Notes: generated by a model from the letters alone, not told the origin. A stretch of DNA of 24,326 bases from Clostridia bacterium (GCA_024699005.1 JAILQN010000069.1:1-24326), one strand, 5' to 3'. Positions 13,061 through 23,001 are shown, numbered from the stretch's first letter. A program made the numbers and translations.

Positions 13061-14788
13061 TTATTCAACGTCCTGAAGAGCGTCATAGCCCTCTTCCCCG
13101 GTACGTATCTTGACAACGTTTTCAACGTCATATACAAAGATCTTACCGTCTCCTATATGACCGGTATAAAGTACTTTCTTCGCCGTTTCAATAACGTCTC
13201 TTACGGGGATCTTGCTTACGACTATATCGACCTGAACTTTCGGCAGAAGATTTGTCTCGACGGCAACGCCGCGGTAATACTCAGGTTTACCCTTCTGCTG
13301 ACCGCACCCCATTACGTGCGAAACTGTCATGCCTGTAATGCCGAGGCTGATCATGGCTTCCTTTAAAGCATAGAGCTTTTCTTCCTTGAATACGATCTCT
13401 ACTTTGGTAAACTTGATCCCGCCGGTATCGAATACCGGTTCCCGTTTGACAGGTATTGCTTCCGCGGCGGGGACTGAACCGGTAACGGCAACTATACCCT
13501 CCACGGGACCGAAATCGGAATACTTTTCCACCGCAGGAGCGAAATCCGCGTAAGCGCCGGGAAGTCCGTGTTCGGTAATATCCAGACCGCGGATCTCTTC
13601 TTCCGTGGTTACCCGGAGTCCGTTGGTTTTTTTGATCACAGCAAAACAAAGTATCATCATCACCGAAGCGTATGCAATTACGGAAACAACTCCCGCAGAC
13701 TGCAGACCCAGCTGTCTTAAAGAACCGGTATACACCAGTCCGCTGAGTCCTGCCGGCGCATTGGGATTTGCGAACAGTCCTACCGCTATGGTACCCCAGA
13801 TCCCGTTTGCCATATGTACTCCTACGGCTCCGACCGGATCATCTATATGAAGCTTAAGATCCAGCACTTCAACAACCACAACGACAAGGATACCGGATAC
13901 TATACCGACCAAAGAAGCTCCGAACCAGTCAAAAGCATCGCAGCCCGCCGTCACTCCGACAAGTCCCGCGAGGGATGCGTTCAGGCACATCGAAACGTCA
14001 GGCTTTCCGTTTTTGATCCATGTATATATCATGGTAGTGACTGTGGCGACTGATGGAGCAACTGTCGTTGTCAGGAAAATCGACGATAATTCAGTAACAC
14101 TTGTAGCGGCTGCGCCGTTAAAGCCGTACCATCCGAGCCATAAGATGAACACGCCCAGAGCTCCCAAGGGAATGGAATGTCCCGGTATTGCGTTTACTTT
14201 GGTTACTTTTCCTTCATGGTTTTTAACGTATTTACCGATACGCGGGCCGAGCATGACGGCGCCGATCAGCGCAGCGATGCCTCCTACCATATGGATCGCG
14301 CAGGAGCCGGCGTAATCGTGAAAACCGATCCTTGCCAGCCAGCCCCCGCCCCATATCCAGTGAGCTTCGATCGGATAAACGAACAGAGAAATTACGGCAG
14401 AATAAATGCAGTATGAAGAAAACTTCGTCCTTTCTGCCATTGCTCCGGAAACGATTGTCGCCGTAGTGGCGCAGAATACCAGATTGAAAACGAATATGGA
14501 CGCGCCGGTAAAGCTGCCGTCACCGGGACTTGCAATAAACTCCTTGAATCCGGTGAACAAATCCAGATTCGGAAGACCGATCAATCCGAACAAAGCGTCC
14601 TCGCCCATCATCAGTCCGAAACCGAGAAAAGAGAATACGATCGTCCCGATACAGAAATCCATCAGGTTTTTCATGATGATGTTGCCGGCGTTTTTTGCCC
14701 TTGTGAATCCGGTTTCCACCATCGCGAATCCCGCCTGCATCCAGAAAACCAGCGCTGCTCCTATCAGATACCAGAATTCAACAGTCAA
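13061..14788 (-). CDS. Ammonium transporter fused to a C-terminal PII (GlnK) domain
   Basis: The N-terminal part (about residues 1-395) is an Amt/Rh channel that brings in ammonium. It has GFAMVETGFTRAKNAGNIIMK near the start and the twin pore histidines His166 (AIHMVGG) and His325 (VGVHMANGIWG). The cytosolic EEEIRGLDITEHG tail motif follows, then a linker of about 45 residues. Residues from about 458 to the end form a complete PII domain: ITGMTV, the T-loop GQQKGKPEYYRGVAV with Gln39 and Lys58 equivalents, and TGHIGDGKIFV with VVKIRTGE for nucleotide binding. The Tyr51 uridylylation site of Escherichia coli GlnB is Val here. The TTG at 14788 is preferred because AGGGGGTG lies six bases before it. 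A GTG at 14797 would add three residues but has no properly spaced ribosome binding site. It follows glnN almost without a gap. Confidence 0.95.
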   Translation of the reverse strand: MTVEFWYLIGAALVFWMQAGFAMVETGFTRAKNAGNIIMKNLMDFCIGTIVFSFLGFGLMMGEDALFGLIGLPNLDLFTGFKEFIASPGDGSFTGASIFVFNLVFCATTATIVSGAMAERTKFSSYCIYSAVISLFVYPIEAHWIWGGGWLARIGFHDYAGSCAIHMVGGIAALIGAVMLGPRIGKYVKNHEGKVTKVNAIPGHSIPLGALGVFILWLGWYGFNGAAATSVTELSSIFLTTTVAPSVATVTTMIYTWIKNGKPDVSMCLNASLAGLVGVTAGCDAFDWFGASLVGIVSGILVVVVVEVLDLKLHIDDPVGAVGVHMANGIWGTIAVGLFANPNAPAGLSGLVYTGSLRQLGLQSAGVVSVIAYASVMMILCFAVIKKTNGLRVTTEEEIRGLDITEHGLPGAYADFAPAVEKYSDFGPVEGIVAVTGSVPAAEAIPVKREPVFDTGGIKFTKVEIVFKEEKLYALKEAMISLGITGMTVSHVMGCGQQKGKPEYYRGVAVETNLLPKVQVDIVVSKIPVRDVIETAKKVLYTGHIGDGKIFVYDVENVVKIRTGEEGYDALQDVE

Positions 14789-14794
14789 TTCAGA

Positions 14795-14802
14795 CACCCC
14801 CT
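14795..14802 (-). promoter_or_regulatory. Ribosome binding site that decides the amt start
   Basis: AGGGGGTG differs at one base from the ideal AGGAGGTG and is six bases before a TTG (14786-14788). Its first base touches the glnN TAA (14802-14804). The upstream GTG (14795-14797) lies inside this sequence, so it is unlikely to be the start. Confidence 0.6.
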
Positions 14803-16904
14803 TATCTTACGCTGAAAAGAATATCACCGTATGAAGGATAAGGCCAGTATTCCTTGGCTGTCAGGGTTTCCGCCTGATCGACGTAAGGTCTCAGCTCATT
14901 CATCGCGGGAAGCAGCTTGTCACGGATCAAACAGCTGAGTTTGATTGTATCGTTCTCGTCACCGAGTGATGCGATAACGTCTTCGAGTGCTTCGCATTTC
15001 TGCATGATCGCATCGCAGGCGACGGACAGTTTCTTCAGCGTTGAAGCTTCATATCCGTAAACGACACCTTCTCCGATGTCTTTTTTCATTCTAACGGTTT
15101 TTGCAAGAGCGTTTTCATAAGCGGAAACGGCGGGTTCAATTTCGGATTTGACCATACCGACCATCGTATTTGCCTCTATGGTAACAGCCTTGTTATAGTT
15201 CTCAAGCATTATCTCACATCTTGACTCAAGTTCAGCTTCGGAAAAGACTTTGTGAGACGTGAGCATCCTGACGTTTTTCTCGTCAAGCAGATGAGGCATA
15301 CAATCCGGCGTAGTCGGATAGTTCAGCAACCCTCGTTTTTCGGTAGCTTCTTTTATCCAGGACTCGTCGTAACCGTTACCGTTGAAGAGAATCCTCTTAT
15401 GATCACGGATAGTTGTCTGGATCATTTCATGAAGAGTTTCCTCAAATTTTTCCGCATTCTCAAGTCTGTCTGCATATATTTTGAGAGACTCCGCAACAGC
15501 GGTATTAAGCATCATGTTCGCACAGGCGATACTGTTGGAGGAACCGAGACTTCTGAACTCAAATTTATTGCCTGTGAAAGCAAACGGCGAAGTCCTGTTC
15601 CTGTCTGTAGTGTCCCTCGCGAAGCGCGGCAGTATGTCAACTCCGAGCTTCATGATCTTTCTCTCTGCAGCGCTGTAAGGAACGTCTTTCTCTATAGCGT
15701 CAAGGATAGCGGTAAGTTCGTCGCCGAGGAAAATGGAAATGATCGCGGGAGGAGCCTCGTTAGCTCCGAGTCTGTGATCGTTTCCGGCAGTGGCGACGGA
15801 GAGCCTGAGCAGATCCTGATAATCGTCGACTGCTTTTATAACAGCGCAAAGGAAGAGCAGGAACTGAGCGTTCTCATAAGGAGTCTCGCCGGGAGACAGC
15901 AGGTTAACGCCTGAATCGGTTGAAATAGACCAGTTGTTGTGCTTACCGCTTCCATTCACGCCTGCGAACGGTTTTTCATGCAGGAGACATACGAGCCCAT
16001 GGCGCGCAGCAACTTTCTGCATCATCTCCATCATAAGCTGGTTCTGATCGGTCGCATGGTTGGTGGTCGTGTAAACAGGCGCAAGCTCGTGCTGTGCGGG
16101 AGCGACTTCATTATGCTCCGTCTTGGCGTAGATACCGAGTTTCCAGAGTTCCTCGTTGAGTTCGTCCATAAAAGCCTGAACGCCGGGCTTGATAACTCCG
16201 AAGTAATGGTCGTCCATTTCCTGGCCCTTTGGCGGCCTGGAGCCGAAAAGTGTCCTTCCGGTAAACTTCAGGTCGGGACGTTTATCATACATTTCCTTTG
16301 TGATAAGGAAGTATTCCTGCTCCGAACCCACCGAAGTATATACTCTTTTTACCGTATCATTCCCGAAAAGACGGAGGATCCTGATCGCCTGTTTGCTCAG
16401 AGCTTCCATCGATCTCAGAAGAGGAGTCTTTTTGTCAAGCGCTTCACCGCCGTAAGAGCAGAACGCCGTGGGGATACAAAGAGTCTTGCCTTTGATGAAC
16501 GCATAAGAAGTAGGATCCCAGGCTGTATATCCTCTCGCCTCAAAGGTTGCCCTTATTCCGCCTGACGGGAAGGACGAAGCGTCCGGTTCGCCTTTTATAA
16601 GCTCTTTACCGGAAAACGCCATGATAACACCGCCGTCCGGCGACTTTTCAATGAACGAGTCATGTTTTTCCGCTGTCACTCCGGTAAGCGGCTGGAACCA
16701 GTGCGTAAAGTGAGTCGCGCCCTTGGATACGGCCCAGTCCTTCATGGCTTCCGCTACGGAATCGGCGATACCGGGTTCAAGCCTCGCGCCCTCGTCGATC
16801 GTTTTTTTCAGTGAAGAGTAGACTTTGTCCGTAAGCACGGATTTCATTACTCTGTCGTCAAATACCATCTCTCCGAAAAACTCCGGTACTGTTTTAACTG
16901 CCAT
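14802..16904 (-). CDS. glnN: Glutamine synthetase type III
   Basis: GlnN makes glutamine from glutamate, ammonia and ATP. At 700 residues it has the GSIII length, about 250 more than type I enzymes. The metal/glutamate-site motifs are GSEQEYFL (193-200) and NEVAPAQHELAP (265-276). The nucleotide-site motif is NGSGKHNNWS (317-326), followed by GNDHRLGANEAPPAI and FRSLGSSNSIACANMMLNTAVAE. The N-terminal block THFTHWFQPLTG and TAWDPTSYAF are typical of type III. GSIII enzymes form dodecamers and lack the adenylylation Tyr used in proteobacterial GSI. The ATG at 16904 has AGGAGG nine bases upstream. It sits between gltD (34-base gap) and the amt-PII gene, so GS, GOGAT and ammonium uptake are on one transcript. 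Confidence 0.98.
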   Translation of the reverse strand: MAVKTVPEFFGEMVFDDRVMKSVLTDKVYSSLKKTIDEGARLEPGIADSVAEAMKDWAVSKGATHFTHWFQPLTGVTAEKHDSFIEKSPDGGVIMAFSGKELIKGEPDASSFPSGGIRATFEARGYTAWDPTSYAFIKGKTLCIPTAFCSYGGEALDKKTPLLRSMEALSKQAIRILRLFGNDTVKRVYTSVGSEQEYFLITKEMYDKRPDLKFTGRTLFGSRPPKGQEMDDHYFGVIKPGVQAFMDELNEELWKLGIYAKTEHNEVAPAQHELAPVYTTTNHATDQNQLMMEMMQKVAARHGLVCLLHEKPFAGVNGSGKHNNWSISTDSGVNLLSPGETPYENAQFLLFLCAVIKAVDDYQDLLRLSVATAGNDHRLGANEAPPAIISIFLGDELTAILDAIEKDVPYSAAERKIMKLGVDILPRFARDTTDRNRTSPFAFTGNKFEFRSLGSSNSIACANMMLNTAVAESLKIYADRLENAEKFEETLHEMIQTTIRDHKRILFNGNGYDESWIKEATEKRGLLNYPTTPDCMPHLLDEKNVRMLTSHKVFSEAELESRCEIMLENYNKAVTIEANTMVGMVKSEIEPAVSAYENALAKTVRMKKDIGEGVVYGYEASTLKKLSVACDAIMQKCEALEDVIASLGDENDTIKLSCLIRDKLLPAMNELRPYVDQAETLTAKEYWPYPSYGDILFSVR

Positions 16905-16938
16905 GTTAATAATCCTCCTGTTGTTTTATTTAATATAC

Positions 16939-18399
16939 CTATTCTGTATATCCGATAAGAAATTCGTCAACCTCCGCCGCGCAGCGTCTGCCTTCGTCTA
17001 TAGCCCATACGACAAGCGACTGGCCTCTGTGCATATCCCCGGCTGAGAAAACTTTGGGGACGGAAGTTTTAAAACTGTCCGACGCAGTTTCTACGGTCCC
17101 GCGCTTAGTGAGCGTCACACCGCATCCCTGCGCCACGTAATCCTCACAACCGATGAATCCGGCGGCAATGATCAGCATATCGCATTTGAGTTCTTTTTCT
17201 GTTCCCGGCACCTCGACCGGGTTTCGGTTCTCAAATCCGACCTGAACGGTTTTGACTGATGCAAGCTTCCCCTCTTTTATGATAAGCTCTTTGACCGTAG
17301 TTTCATAAATACGAGGGTCGGAACCGTAAATGCTTATGGCTTCAAGCTGTCCGTAATCGGTTTTCAGGACTTTCGGCCATTCGGGCCACGGATTATCGGC
17401 TGCGCGTTCTTTCGGCGGTTCCGGCATCATTTCAATCTGTGTGATGCTTTTGCAGCCTTGTCTTATACATGTCCCGACACAATCGTTTCCGGTATCTCCT
17501 CCGCCGACGACCACGACGTTCTTGTCCGCAGCGCTTACAGACCATTTACCTTCGTTACCGTCAAGAAGATCTTTTGTTGCTGATCTAAGGAAATCGACAG
17601 CGAAATACACTTCATTACATTCAGAGATTCCTTTGACGTTCAATCCTCTCGGCTTTTTTGAACCACAGCAAAGCACAACGGCGTCATATTCTTTTAAAAC
17701 ATCATCAAAAGAGATGTTTTTACCGATATCATACCCGGTTCTGAAGACGACTCCCTCAGCCTCCATCAGTTTCTGTCTTCTTGTTATCACCGATTTGTCA
17801 AGCTTCATATTCGGTATGCCGTACATAAGCAGTCCGCCGACACGGTCTTCACGCTCATATACCGCTACCGAATGTCCTCTTCGGTTCAGCCAGTCTGCAG
17901 CAGCGAGACCGGAAGGCCCGGAACCGATAACCGCGACTTTTTTTCCGCTGCGAAGAGTAGGCACACGCGGCATCATCCAGCCTTTCTCATAAGCCTTCTC
18001 GATAAGAAAAAGCTCATTGTCATGGATCGTTACGGCGTTCCCGTCCATGCCGTTAATACAGGCTTTTTCGCAAAGCGCGGGACAGACCCTTCCTGTAAAT
18101 TCCGGAAAGCTGGAAGTCTTGAGCAATCTTGAAAGCGCGTGCTCGTAATGCCCTTTATAGATCTCGTCGTTCCACTCCGGAATCAGATTATGCAGAGGGC
18201 ATCCGGTAACCATCCCGGAAAGCTTTATAGCGCTCTGACACATGGGCACGCCGCAATCCATGCATCTGCCGGCCTGACATCTTCTTTCGTTTTCGTTTAA
18301 AGGCTTGTGGAATTCATCGAAGCCGAGAATTCTTTTCTGTTCGGGGACGGTAATATTATCAAGCCTTTCATATTCCAAAAATCCCGTATTCTTTCCCAT
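16939..18399 (-). CDS. gltD: Glutamate synthase small subunit (GltD)
   Basis: GltD passes electrons from NADPH through FAD and two 4Fe-4S clusters to GltB. The 486-residue protein has N-terminal cluster cysteines at 41, 46, 49 and 54 (CQAGRCMDCGVPMC) and 106, 110 and 114. The FAD motif VAVIGSGPSGLAAA is at 155-168 and the NAD(P)H motif VVVVGGGDTGND at 295-306. The C-terminal VFSAGDMHRGQSLVVWAI is characteristic. The ATG at 18399 gives the family start MGKNTGFLEY and is preceded by GGGTGA at 18405-18410. A GTG at 18408 that overlaps the gltB stop would add three residues but lacks a spaced ribosome binding site. The gltB TGA lies within the ribosome binding site, so the two subunits are translationally coupled. 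Confidence 0.97.
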   Translation of the reverse strand: MGKNTGFLEYERLDNITVPEQKRILGFDEFHKPLNENERRCQAGRCMDCGVPMCQSAIKLSGMVTGCPLHNLIPEWNDEIYKGHYEHALSRLLKTSSFPEFTGRVCPALCEKACINGMDGNAVTIHDNELFLIEKAYEKGWMMPRVPTLRSGKKVAVIGSGPSGLAAADWLNRRGHSVAVYEREDRVGGLLMYGIPNMKLDKSVITRRQKLMEAEGVVFRTGYDIGKNISFDDVLKEYDAVVLCCGSKKPRGLNVKGISECNEVYFAVDFLRSATKDLLDGNEGKWSVSAADKNVVVVGGGDTGNDCVGTCIRQGCKSITQIEMMPEPPKERAADNPWPEWPKVLKTDYGQLEAISIYGSDPRIYETTVKELIIKEGKLASVKTVQVGFENRNPVEVPGTEKELKCDMLIIAAGFIGCEDYVAQGCGVTLTKRGTVETASDSFKTSVPKVFSAGDMHRGQSLVVWAIDEGRRCAAEVDEFLIGYTE

Positions 18400-18404
18400 T
18401 TCTG

Positions 18405-21400
18405 TCACCCTGCCGCAGCCATCGAAAAAGCTTTGTAAACGGCTTCTTTATGGCCGAGGCCCTTTTCCTCGAATTCCGAGATCTGCGTAAGCATCCGTCT
18501 GTAATCCACCGGTATAATCATCTTGAATTTTTCTACGTATGATTCAAAATCTTCAAGAATCAATCGAGCCTTAAGCGAACCCGTTTCATTCAGGTAATCG
18601 GTCAGGATAGCTTTCAACTGTTCTTTGTCCGAAGACTTTTTCAACTCAGTCATCTCTATCAGGGACGTATTCGTTTTGAGATAGAGACTGTGATCATCGT
18701 CAAGCACGTACGCTATACCGCCGCTCATACCTGCCGCAAAATTTTTACCCGTCTCTCCCAGGATAACCGCGACGCCGCCGGTCATGTATTCAAGACCGTG
18801 CTCTCCGCACCCTTCACACACTCCGGTCGCCCCGGAATTCCTCACCATGAAGCGTTCGCCGGCCACACCGTTTATATAGGCTTTTCCGGAGGTGGCGCCG
18901 TATAAAGCGACGTTGCCGATAATTATATTTTCGTCTGCTTTGAATCCTGCGTTTTCCGGAGGAACGACGATCAGTTTGCCGCCCGACAGCCCTTTACCGA
19001 AACCGTCGTTGGCGTCGCCGCTGAGCCGCATTGTCAAACCGCAAGGAATGAATGCGCCGAAGCTCTGACCGACAGAGCCGTGAAGATCAATAACTATGCT
19101 GTCTTCAGGAAGTACGGAACCGTATTTCTTCGTTATTTCCGAGCCCAGTATCGTTCCGACCGTTCTCTGTGCGCTGGAAAGCTCTACATTTTCTATATAC
19201 AGCTTTTTTCCCTTGCGCCATTTTTCGAATTCCGGAACAAATATTTTCTCATCAACCGTCTTCTCGGTGTGGAAATCATAAACCTTATCCGGACTAAAAT
19301 GACGAACGTCAGATTTAAGGTATGAATTATCTATAATTCCTTCAAGATCAATTGTTTCTGCTCGTCTTGTTATCTGCCTGTCCTTGACTTTGAGCATATC
19401 GCTTCGTCCGATCATCTCAGAAAAAGTTCTGAAACCGAGTCTTGCCATTATTTCTCTGACTTCTTCGGCTATGAACAGCATGAAATTCATCACCTGTTCA
19501 GGAGAACCCTTGAATCTTTTCCGAAGTTCCTCATTCTGACATGCGATTCCGACCGGGCAGGTATCTCTGTTGCAGGCCCGCATCATCATGCAGCCCATGG
19601 AAACCAGCGGGGCTGTTGCGAAACCGAATTCTTCCGCTCCGAGCAGAGCAGCGATCACAACGTCGCGTCCACTCATAAGCTTTCCGTCCGTCTCTATAAC
19701 AACTCTTTCCCGCAGACCGCTTTCAACGAGACAGCGCTGTGTCTCCGCGAGTCCGGTTTCCCAAGGAAGTCCGGCGTTATGTATGGAACTCTCGGGTGCC
19801 GCGCCGGTACCGCCGTCATATCCTGAGATCAGGATGACCTGCGCTCCTGCCTTGGCGACTCCGCACGCGATTGTACCGACTCCGGCCTCTGAAACGAGCT
19901 TTACGGATATCCTCGCCTTACGGTTGGCGTTTTTCAGATCGTAAATCAGCTGAGCAAGATCCTCGATCGAATAAATATCATGGTGCGGCGGAGGTGAAAT
20001 AAGCGCAACGCCGGGAGTGGAATACCTTCGCTCCGCAATATGCGGATATACCTTTTTCCCGGGAAGATGTCCTCCCTCGCCGGGCTTGGCGCCCTGAGCC
20101 ATCTTTATCTGGATCTCTTCCGCGTTGTTAAGATACTCGCTCGTAACGCCGAATCTGCCTGAAGCCACCTGTTTTATCTTGCTGTTTTTCTCCGTTCCGA
20201 AACGCTGAGGGTCTTCTCCTCCTTCTCCGGTATTAGATTTGCCGCCCAGCCGGTTCATGGCGATCGCAAGAGTTTCATGCGCTTCTTTTGAAATTGAGCC
20301 GTAAGACATCGCCCCTGTTTTAAACCTTCGGACGATTTCGGCGGCGCTTTCGACCTCTTCAATCGGAACGGGCGAACAAGACTCTGCAAAATCAAGAAGT
20401 CCCCTTAAAGTATGCGGCTTGTCGTTGTCCACTAATGCGGTATACTCTTTGAATATTTCGTAGCTTCCGTCTCTGACAGCTCTCTGAAGCTTCACGATCG
20501 TCATGGGATTATATAAATGATCTTCTTTATCGTCTCCGCTTCTGAGGCCGTGGAAACCTGTACTGTCAAGAGCAGTGTCAACGGTCAGTCCCATCGGATC
20601 GAACGCTCTGTTATGACAGAACAAAACTCCTTCAGATATCTCTTCAAGTCCGATACCGCCAACGCGGCTGATTATTCCTGTAAAATATTTATCGATAACG
20701 TCCTGCGCTATACCCACAGCCTCAAATATTTTTGCTGATTGATAGGACTGAAGCGTGGAAATACCCATTTTTGCGGCTGTTTTTACTATACCGTGGAGGA
20801 TGGCGCTGTTATAATCTTCGACAGCCGTATGATAATCCTTATCGAGCAATTCCTTATCGATCAGCTCGGCTATACATTCATGGGCAAGATAGGGATTTAC
20901 CGCCCTCGCTCCGAATCCGAGCAGAGCCGCCATATGATGTACGTCTCTGGGCTCGCCGCTCTCAATGATCAGTGAAACGGCTGTTCTTTTCCTTGTTTCC
21001 ACAAGATGCTGCTCAACTGCGGATACGGCAAGGAGCGAAGGGATCGGAACGTGGTTTTCATCTACCCCGCGGTCTGAAAGGATTATGATATTCACTCCTG
21101 TATGGCACATTCTGTCCACGTTTATCAGAAGTCTGTCTATGGCTTTCTGAAGCGAGGTATTTTTATAATATAATATCGACAGAACGTCGCTTTTGAATCC
21201 GGGACGATCCAACGCTTTTATCTTAAGAAGATCGACTTCGGTCAGGATAGGATTGTCTATCTGAAGCACGCGGCAGTTATCGCTGTCTGCTGACAGCAGA
21301 TTGCCGTCCGAACCGATGTATACAGCTGTATCTGTGACGATTTCCTCCCTGATCGAGTCGATGGGCGGATTCGTTACCTGGGCGAATATCTGCTTGAAAT

Positions 21401-22937
21401 ACGAGAAAAGCGGCTGATGTTTTTCTGATAATACTGCAAGAGGAATATCGGTACCCATTGATGCAGTGGCTTCGACTCCGTTTTCAGCCATGGGCAGAAT
21501 CTCATTTTTCACGTCTTCGTACGTATATCCGAATACTTTATAGAGCCTGTCCCGGAATTCCTGCGTCTGTACCGGAATCCTCTGATTCGGTATTTTAAGA
21601 TCGGCAAGATTAAGAAGATTCAGAGAAAGCCATTCGCCGTAAGGATGCATACCTGCATATCCGGATTTGCATTCCTCATCGGAAATGATCCTTTGTTTCA
21701 CAGTATCGATAAGCAGGATCTTTCCGGGCTGAAGTCTTGATTTATTGACTATATGAGCAGGATCCACGTCCAGGACTCCGACTTCGGAAGCAAGTATCAG
21801 CCTGTTGTCGTCGGTTATATAATACCTTGACGGCCTCAGACCGTTTCTGTCAAGCGTAGCTCCTGCGATCTCACCGTCCGTGAAAACTATTGCAGCAGGG
21901 CCGTCCCACGGCTCCATCATTGTGGCATAATAATGATAGAAATCAGCTTTTCTGCTGTCCATATACGGATCGTTCTTCCATGGCTCCGGAATCATCATCA
22001 TGCCGGCCAGAGGCAGCGGGATACCGTTCATTGACAGAAATTCGAGCGTATTGTCAAAACACGCGGAGTCTGAGCCCGTTTTGTGGATGATCGGGAATAT
22101 CTTATCTGCGTCATTCTCAAGCTCCGGCGTATACAGCGTCTCCTCCCTTGCAAGCATACGGTCATAGTTGCCCCGGATCGTATTTATCTCGCCGTTATGG
22201 GCCAACAGACGGTAAGGATGCGCACGGTCCCACGACGGTGTTGTATTGGTCGAGAAACGCGAATGTACGACTGCTATGGCAGTTCTGTAATCCTCGTTTT
22301 GCAGATCATAATAAAAAGAACGAAGCTGATGTACGAGGAACATGCCTTTGTATACGATCGTCCTTGATGAAAGCGAGTTGACGTAAGTTTCATCCGTGCT
22401 CTGTTCAAATTCCCTGCGGCATACGTACAGCATACGGTCAAATGCTGCGCCCTTTTCGCAGTCATCCGGTCTTTTTACAAAGCACTGCATGATACGCGGC
22501 ATTGTATCCAGAGCTCTTTTGCCCAGAATTTCCGGAGCAGTCGGAACGTCTCTCCATCCCAGCAGTTCAAGACCGTTCTTTTCGCATATCACGCCGAAAA
22601 GCCGCTTTGATACAGTTCTTTTTCTGCCGTCCTGAGGCAGGAAAAACATACCCACTCCGTAATCGCCCTCGTCATCAAGAGAAATTCCCGAATCGGAAGC
22701 AGCCTTTTTAAAGAACGAATGTGAAATCTGCAGCAATATACCTACCCCGTCGCCGACTTCGCCGGAAGCGTCTTTACCTGCTCTGTGCTCAAGTTTTTCA
22801 ACAATTGACAATGCGTCGCTGACGGTTTTATGATCCTTTCTGCCGTCTATATTCACAACAAGCCCTATGCCGCAGGAATCGTGACCTTCCTGCATAAGCC
22901 TGTATCTTTCACTTAAAAAATTATTGTCATATTTCAT
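18405..22937 (-). CDS. gltB: Glutamate synthase large subunit (GltB)
   Basis: GltB converts glutamine and 2-oxoglutarate to two glutamates. The 1510-residue protein has the full domain order. A class II amidotransferase domain carries the nucleophile Cys22 in SCGIGLV, exposed after removal of a 21-residue propeptide. Central and FMN-binding domains follow (SGRFGVTSEYL, AKPGEGGHLPGKKV, SGYDGGTGAAP). The 3Fe-4S motif C-x5-C-x4-C is at about residues 1116-1127 (GCMMMRACNRDTCPVG). A C-terminal GxGxG beta-helix domain (GSVGQSFGAF, MTGGVAVILGETG) completes the protein. The ATG at 22937 has GGAGG eight bases upstream. A 27-codon upstream extension would cross the promoter and is rejected. It is the first gene of the operon and is divergent from a LysR gene. 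Confidence 0.98.
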   Translation of the reverse strand: MKYDNNFLSERYRLMQEGHDSCGIGLVVNIDGRKDHKTVSDALSIVEKLEHRAGKDASGEVGDGVGILLQISHSFFKKAASDSGISLDDEGDYGVGMFFLPQDGRKRTVSKRLFGVICEKNGLELLGWRDVPTAPEILGKRALDTMPRIMQCFVKRPDDCEKGAAFDRMLYVCRREFEQSTDETYVNSLSSRTIVYKGMFLVHQLRSFYYDLQNEDYRTAIAVVHSRFSTNTTPSWDRAHPYRLLAHNGEINTIRGNYDRMLAREETLYTPELENDADKIFPIIHKTGSDSACFDNTLEFLSMNGIPLPLAGMMMIPEPWKNDPYMDSRKADFYHYYATMMEPWDGPAAIVFTDGEIAGATLDRNGLRPSRYYITDDNRLILASEVGVLDVDPAHIVNKSRLQPGKILLIDTVKQRIISDEECKSGYAGMHPYGEWLSLNLLNLADLKIPNQRIPVQTQEFRDRLYKVFGYTYEDVKNEILPMAENGVEATASMGTDIPLAVLSEKHQPLFSYFKQIFAQVTNPPIDSIREEIVTDTAVYIGSDGNLLSADSDNCRVLQIDNPILTEVDLLKIKALDRPGFKSDVLSILYYKNTSLQKAIDRLLINVDRMCHTGVNIIILSDRGVDENHVPIPSLLAVSAVEQHLVETRKRTAVSLIIESGEPRDVHHMAALLGFGARAVNPYLAHECIAELIDKELLDKDYHTAVEDYNSAILHGIVKTAAKMGISTLQSYQSAKIFEAVGIAQDVIDKYFTGIISRVGGIGLEEISEGVLFCHNRAFDPMGLTVDTALDSTGFHGLRSGDDKEDHLYNPMTIVKLQRAVRDGSYEIFKEYTALVDNDKPHTLRGLLDFAESCSPVPIEEVESAAEIVRRFKTGAMSYGSISKEAHETLAIAMNRLGGKSNTGEGGEDPQRFGTEKNSKIKQVASGRFGVTSEYLNNAEEIQIKMAQGAKPGEGGHLPGKKVYPHIAERRYSTPGVALISPPPHHDIYSIEDLAQLIYDLKNANRKARISVKLVSEAGVGTIACGVAKAGAQVILISGYDGGTGAAPESSIHNAGLPWETGLAETQRCLVESGLRERVVIETDGKLMSGRDVVIAALLGAEEFGFATAPLVSMGCMMMRACNRDTCPVGIACQNEELRKRFKGSPEQVMNFMLFIAEEVREIMARLGFRTFSEMIGRSDMLKVKDRQITRRAETIDLEGIIDNSYLKSDVRHFSPDKVYDFHTEKTVDEKIFVPEFEKWRKGKKLYIENVELSSAQRTVGTILGSEITKKYGSVLPEDSIVIDLHGSVGQSFGAFIPCGLTMRLSGDANDGFGKGLSGGKLIVVPPENAGFKADENIIIGNVALYGATSGKAYINGVAGERFMVRNSGATGVCEGCGEHGLEYMTGGVAVILGETGKNFAAGMSGGIAYVLDDDHSLYLKTNTSLIEMTELKKSSDKEQLKAILTDYLNETGSLKARLILEDFESYVEKFKMIIPVDYRRMLTQISEFEEKGLGHKEAVYKAFSMAAAG

Positions 22938-22961
22938 TTCCTTTGCCTCCGACTGTATAAC

Positions 22962-23001
22962 GTGTCCGGCTTTTATGAAAAAGATTATAAAGCCTTGACA
23001 C
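22962..23001. repeat. Imperfect inverted repeat flanking the gltB -10 box
   Basis: GTGTC-C-GGCTTT (22962-22973) is matched by AAAGCC-TTG-ACAC (22989-23001), apart from the central bases. The gltB -10 box lies at the inner edge, and the right arm contains the LysR-gene -35 hexamer. Neither predicted transcript contains both arms, so if it functions it is as a DNA site. It may be chance. Confidence 0.35.

Noticed and set aside
15252..16565. Two plus-strand open frames of about 210-220 codons antisense to glnN
   Set aside because: glnN is unmistakable on the other strand and the antisense translations show no family motifs.
22975..23001. TnrA/GlnR-type site (TGTNA-N7-TNACA) near the gltB promoter
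   Set aside because: TGTCA is present on the minus strand, but the second half-site at the required spacing reads ATAAT, not TNACA.
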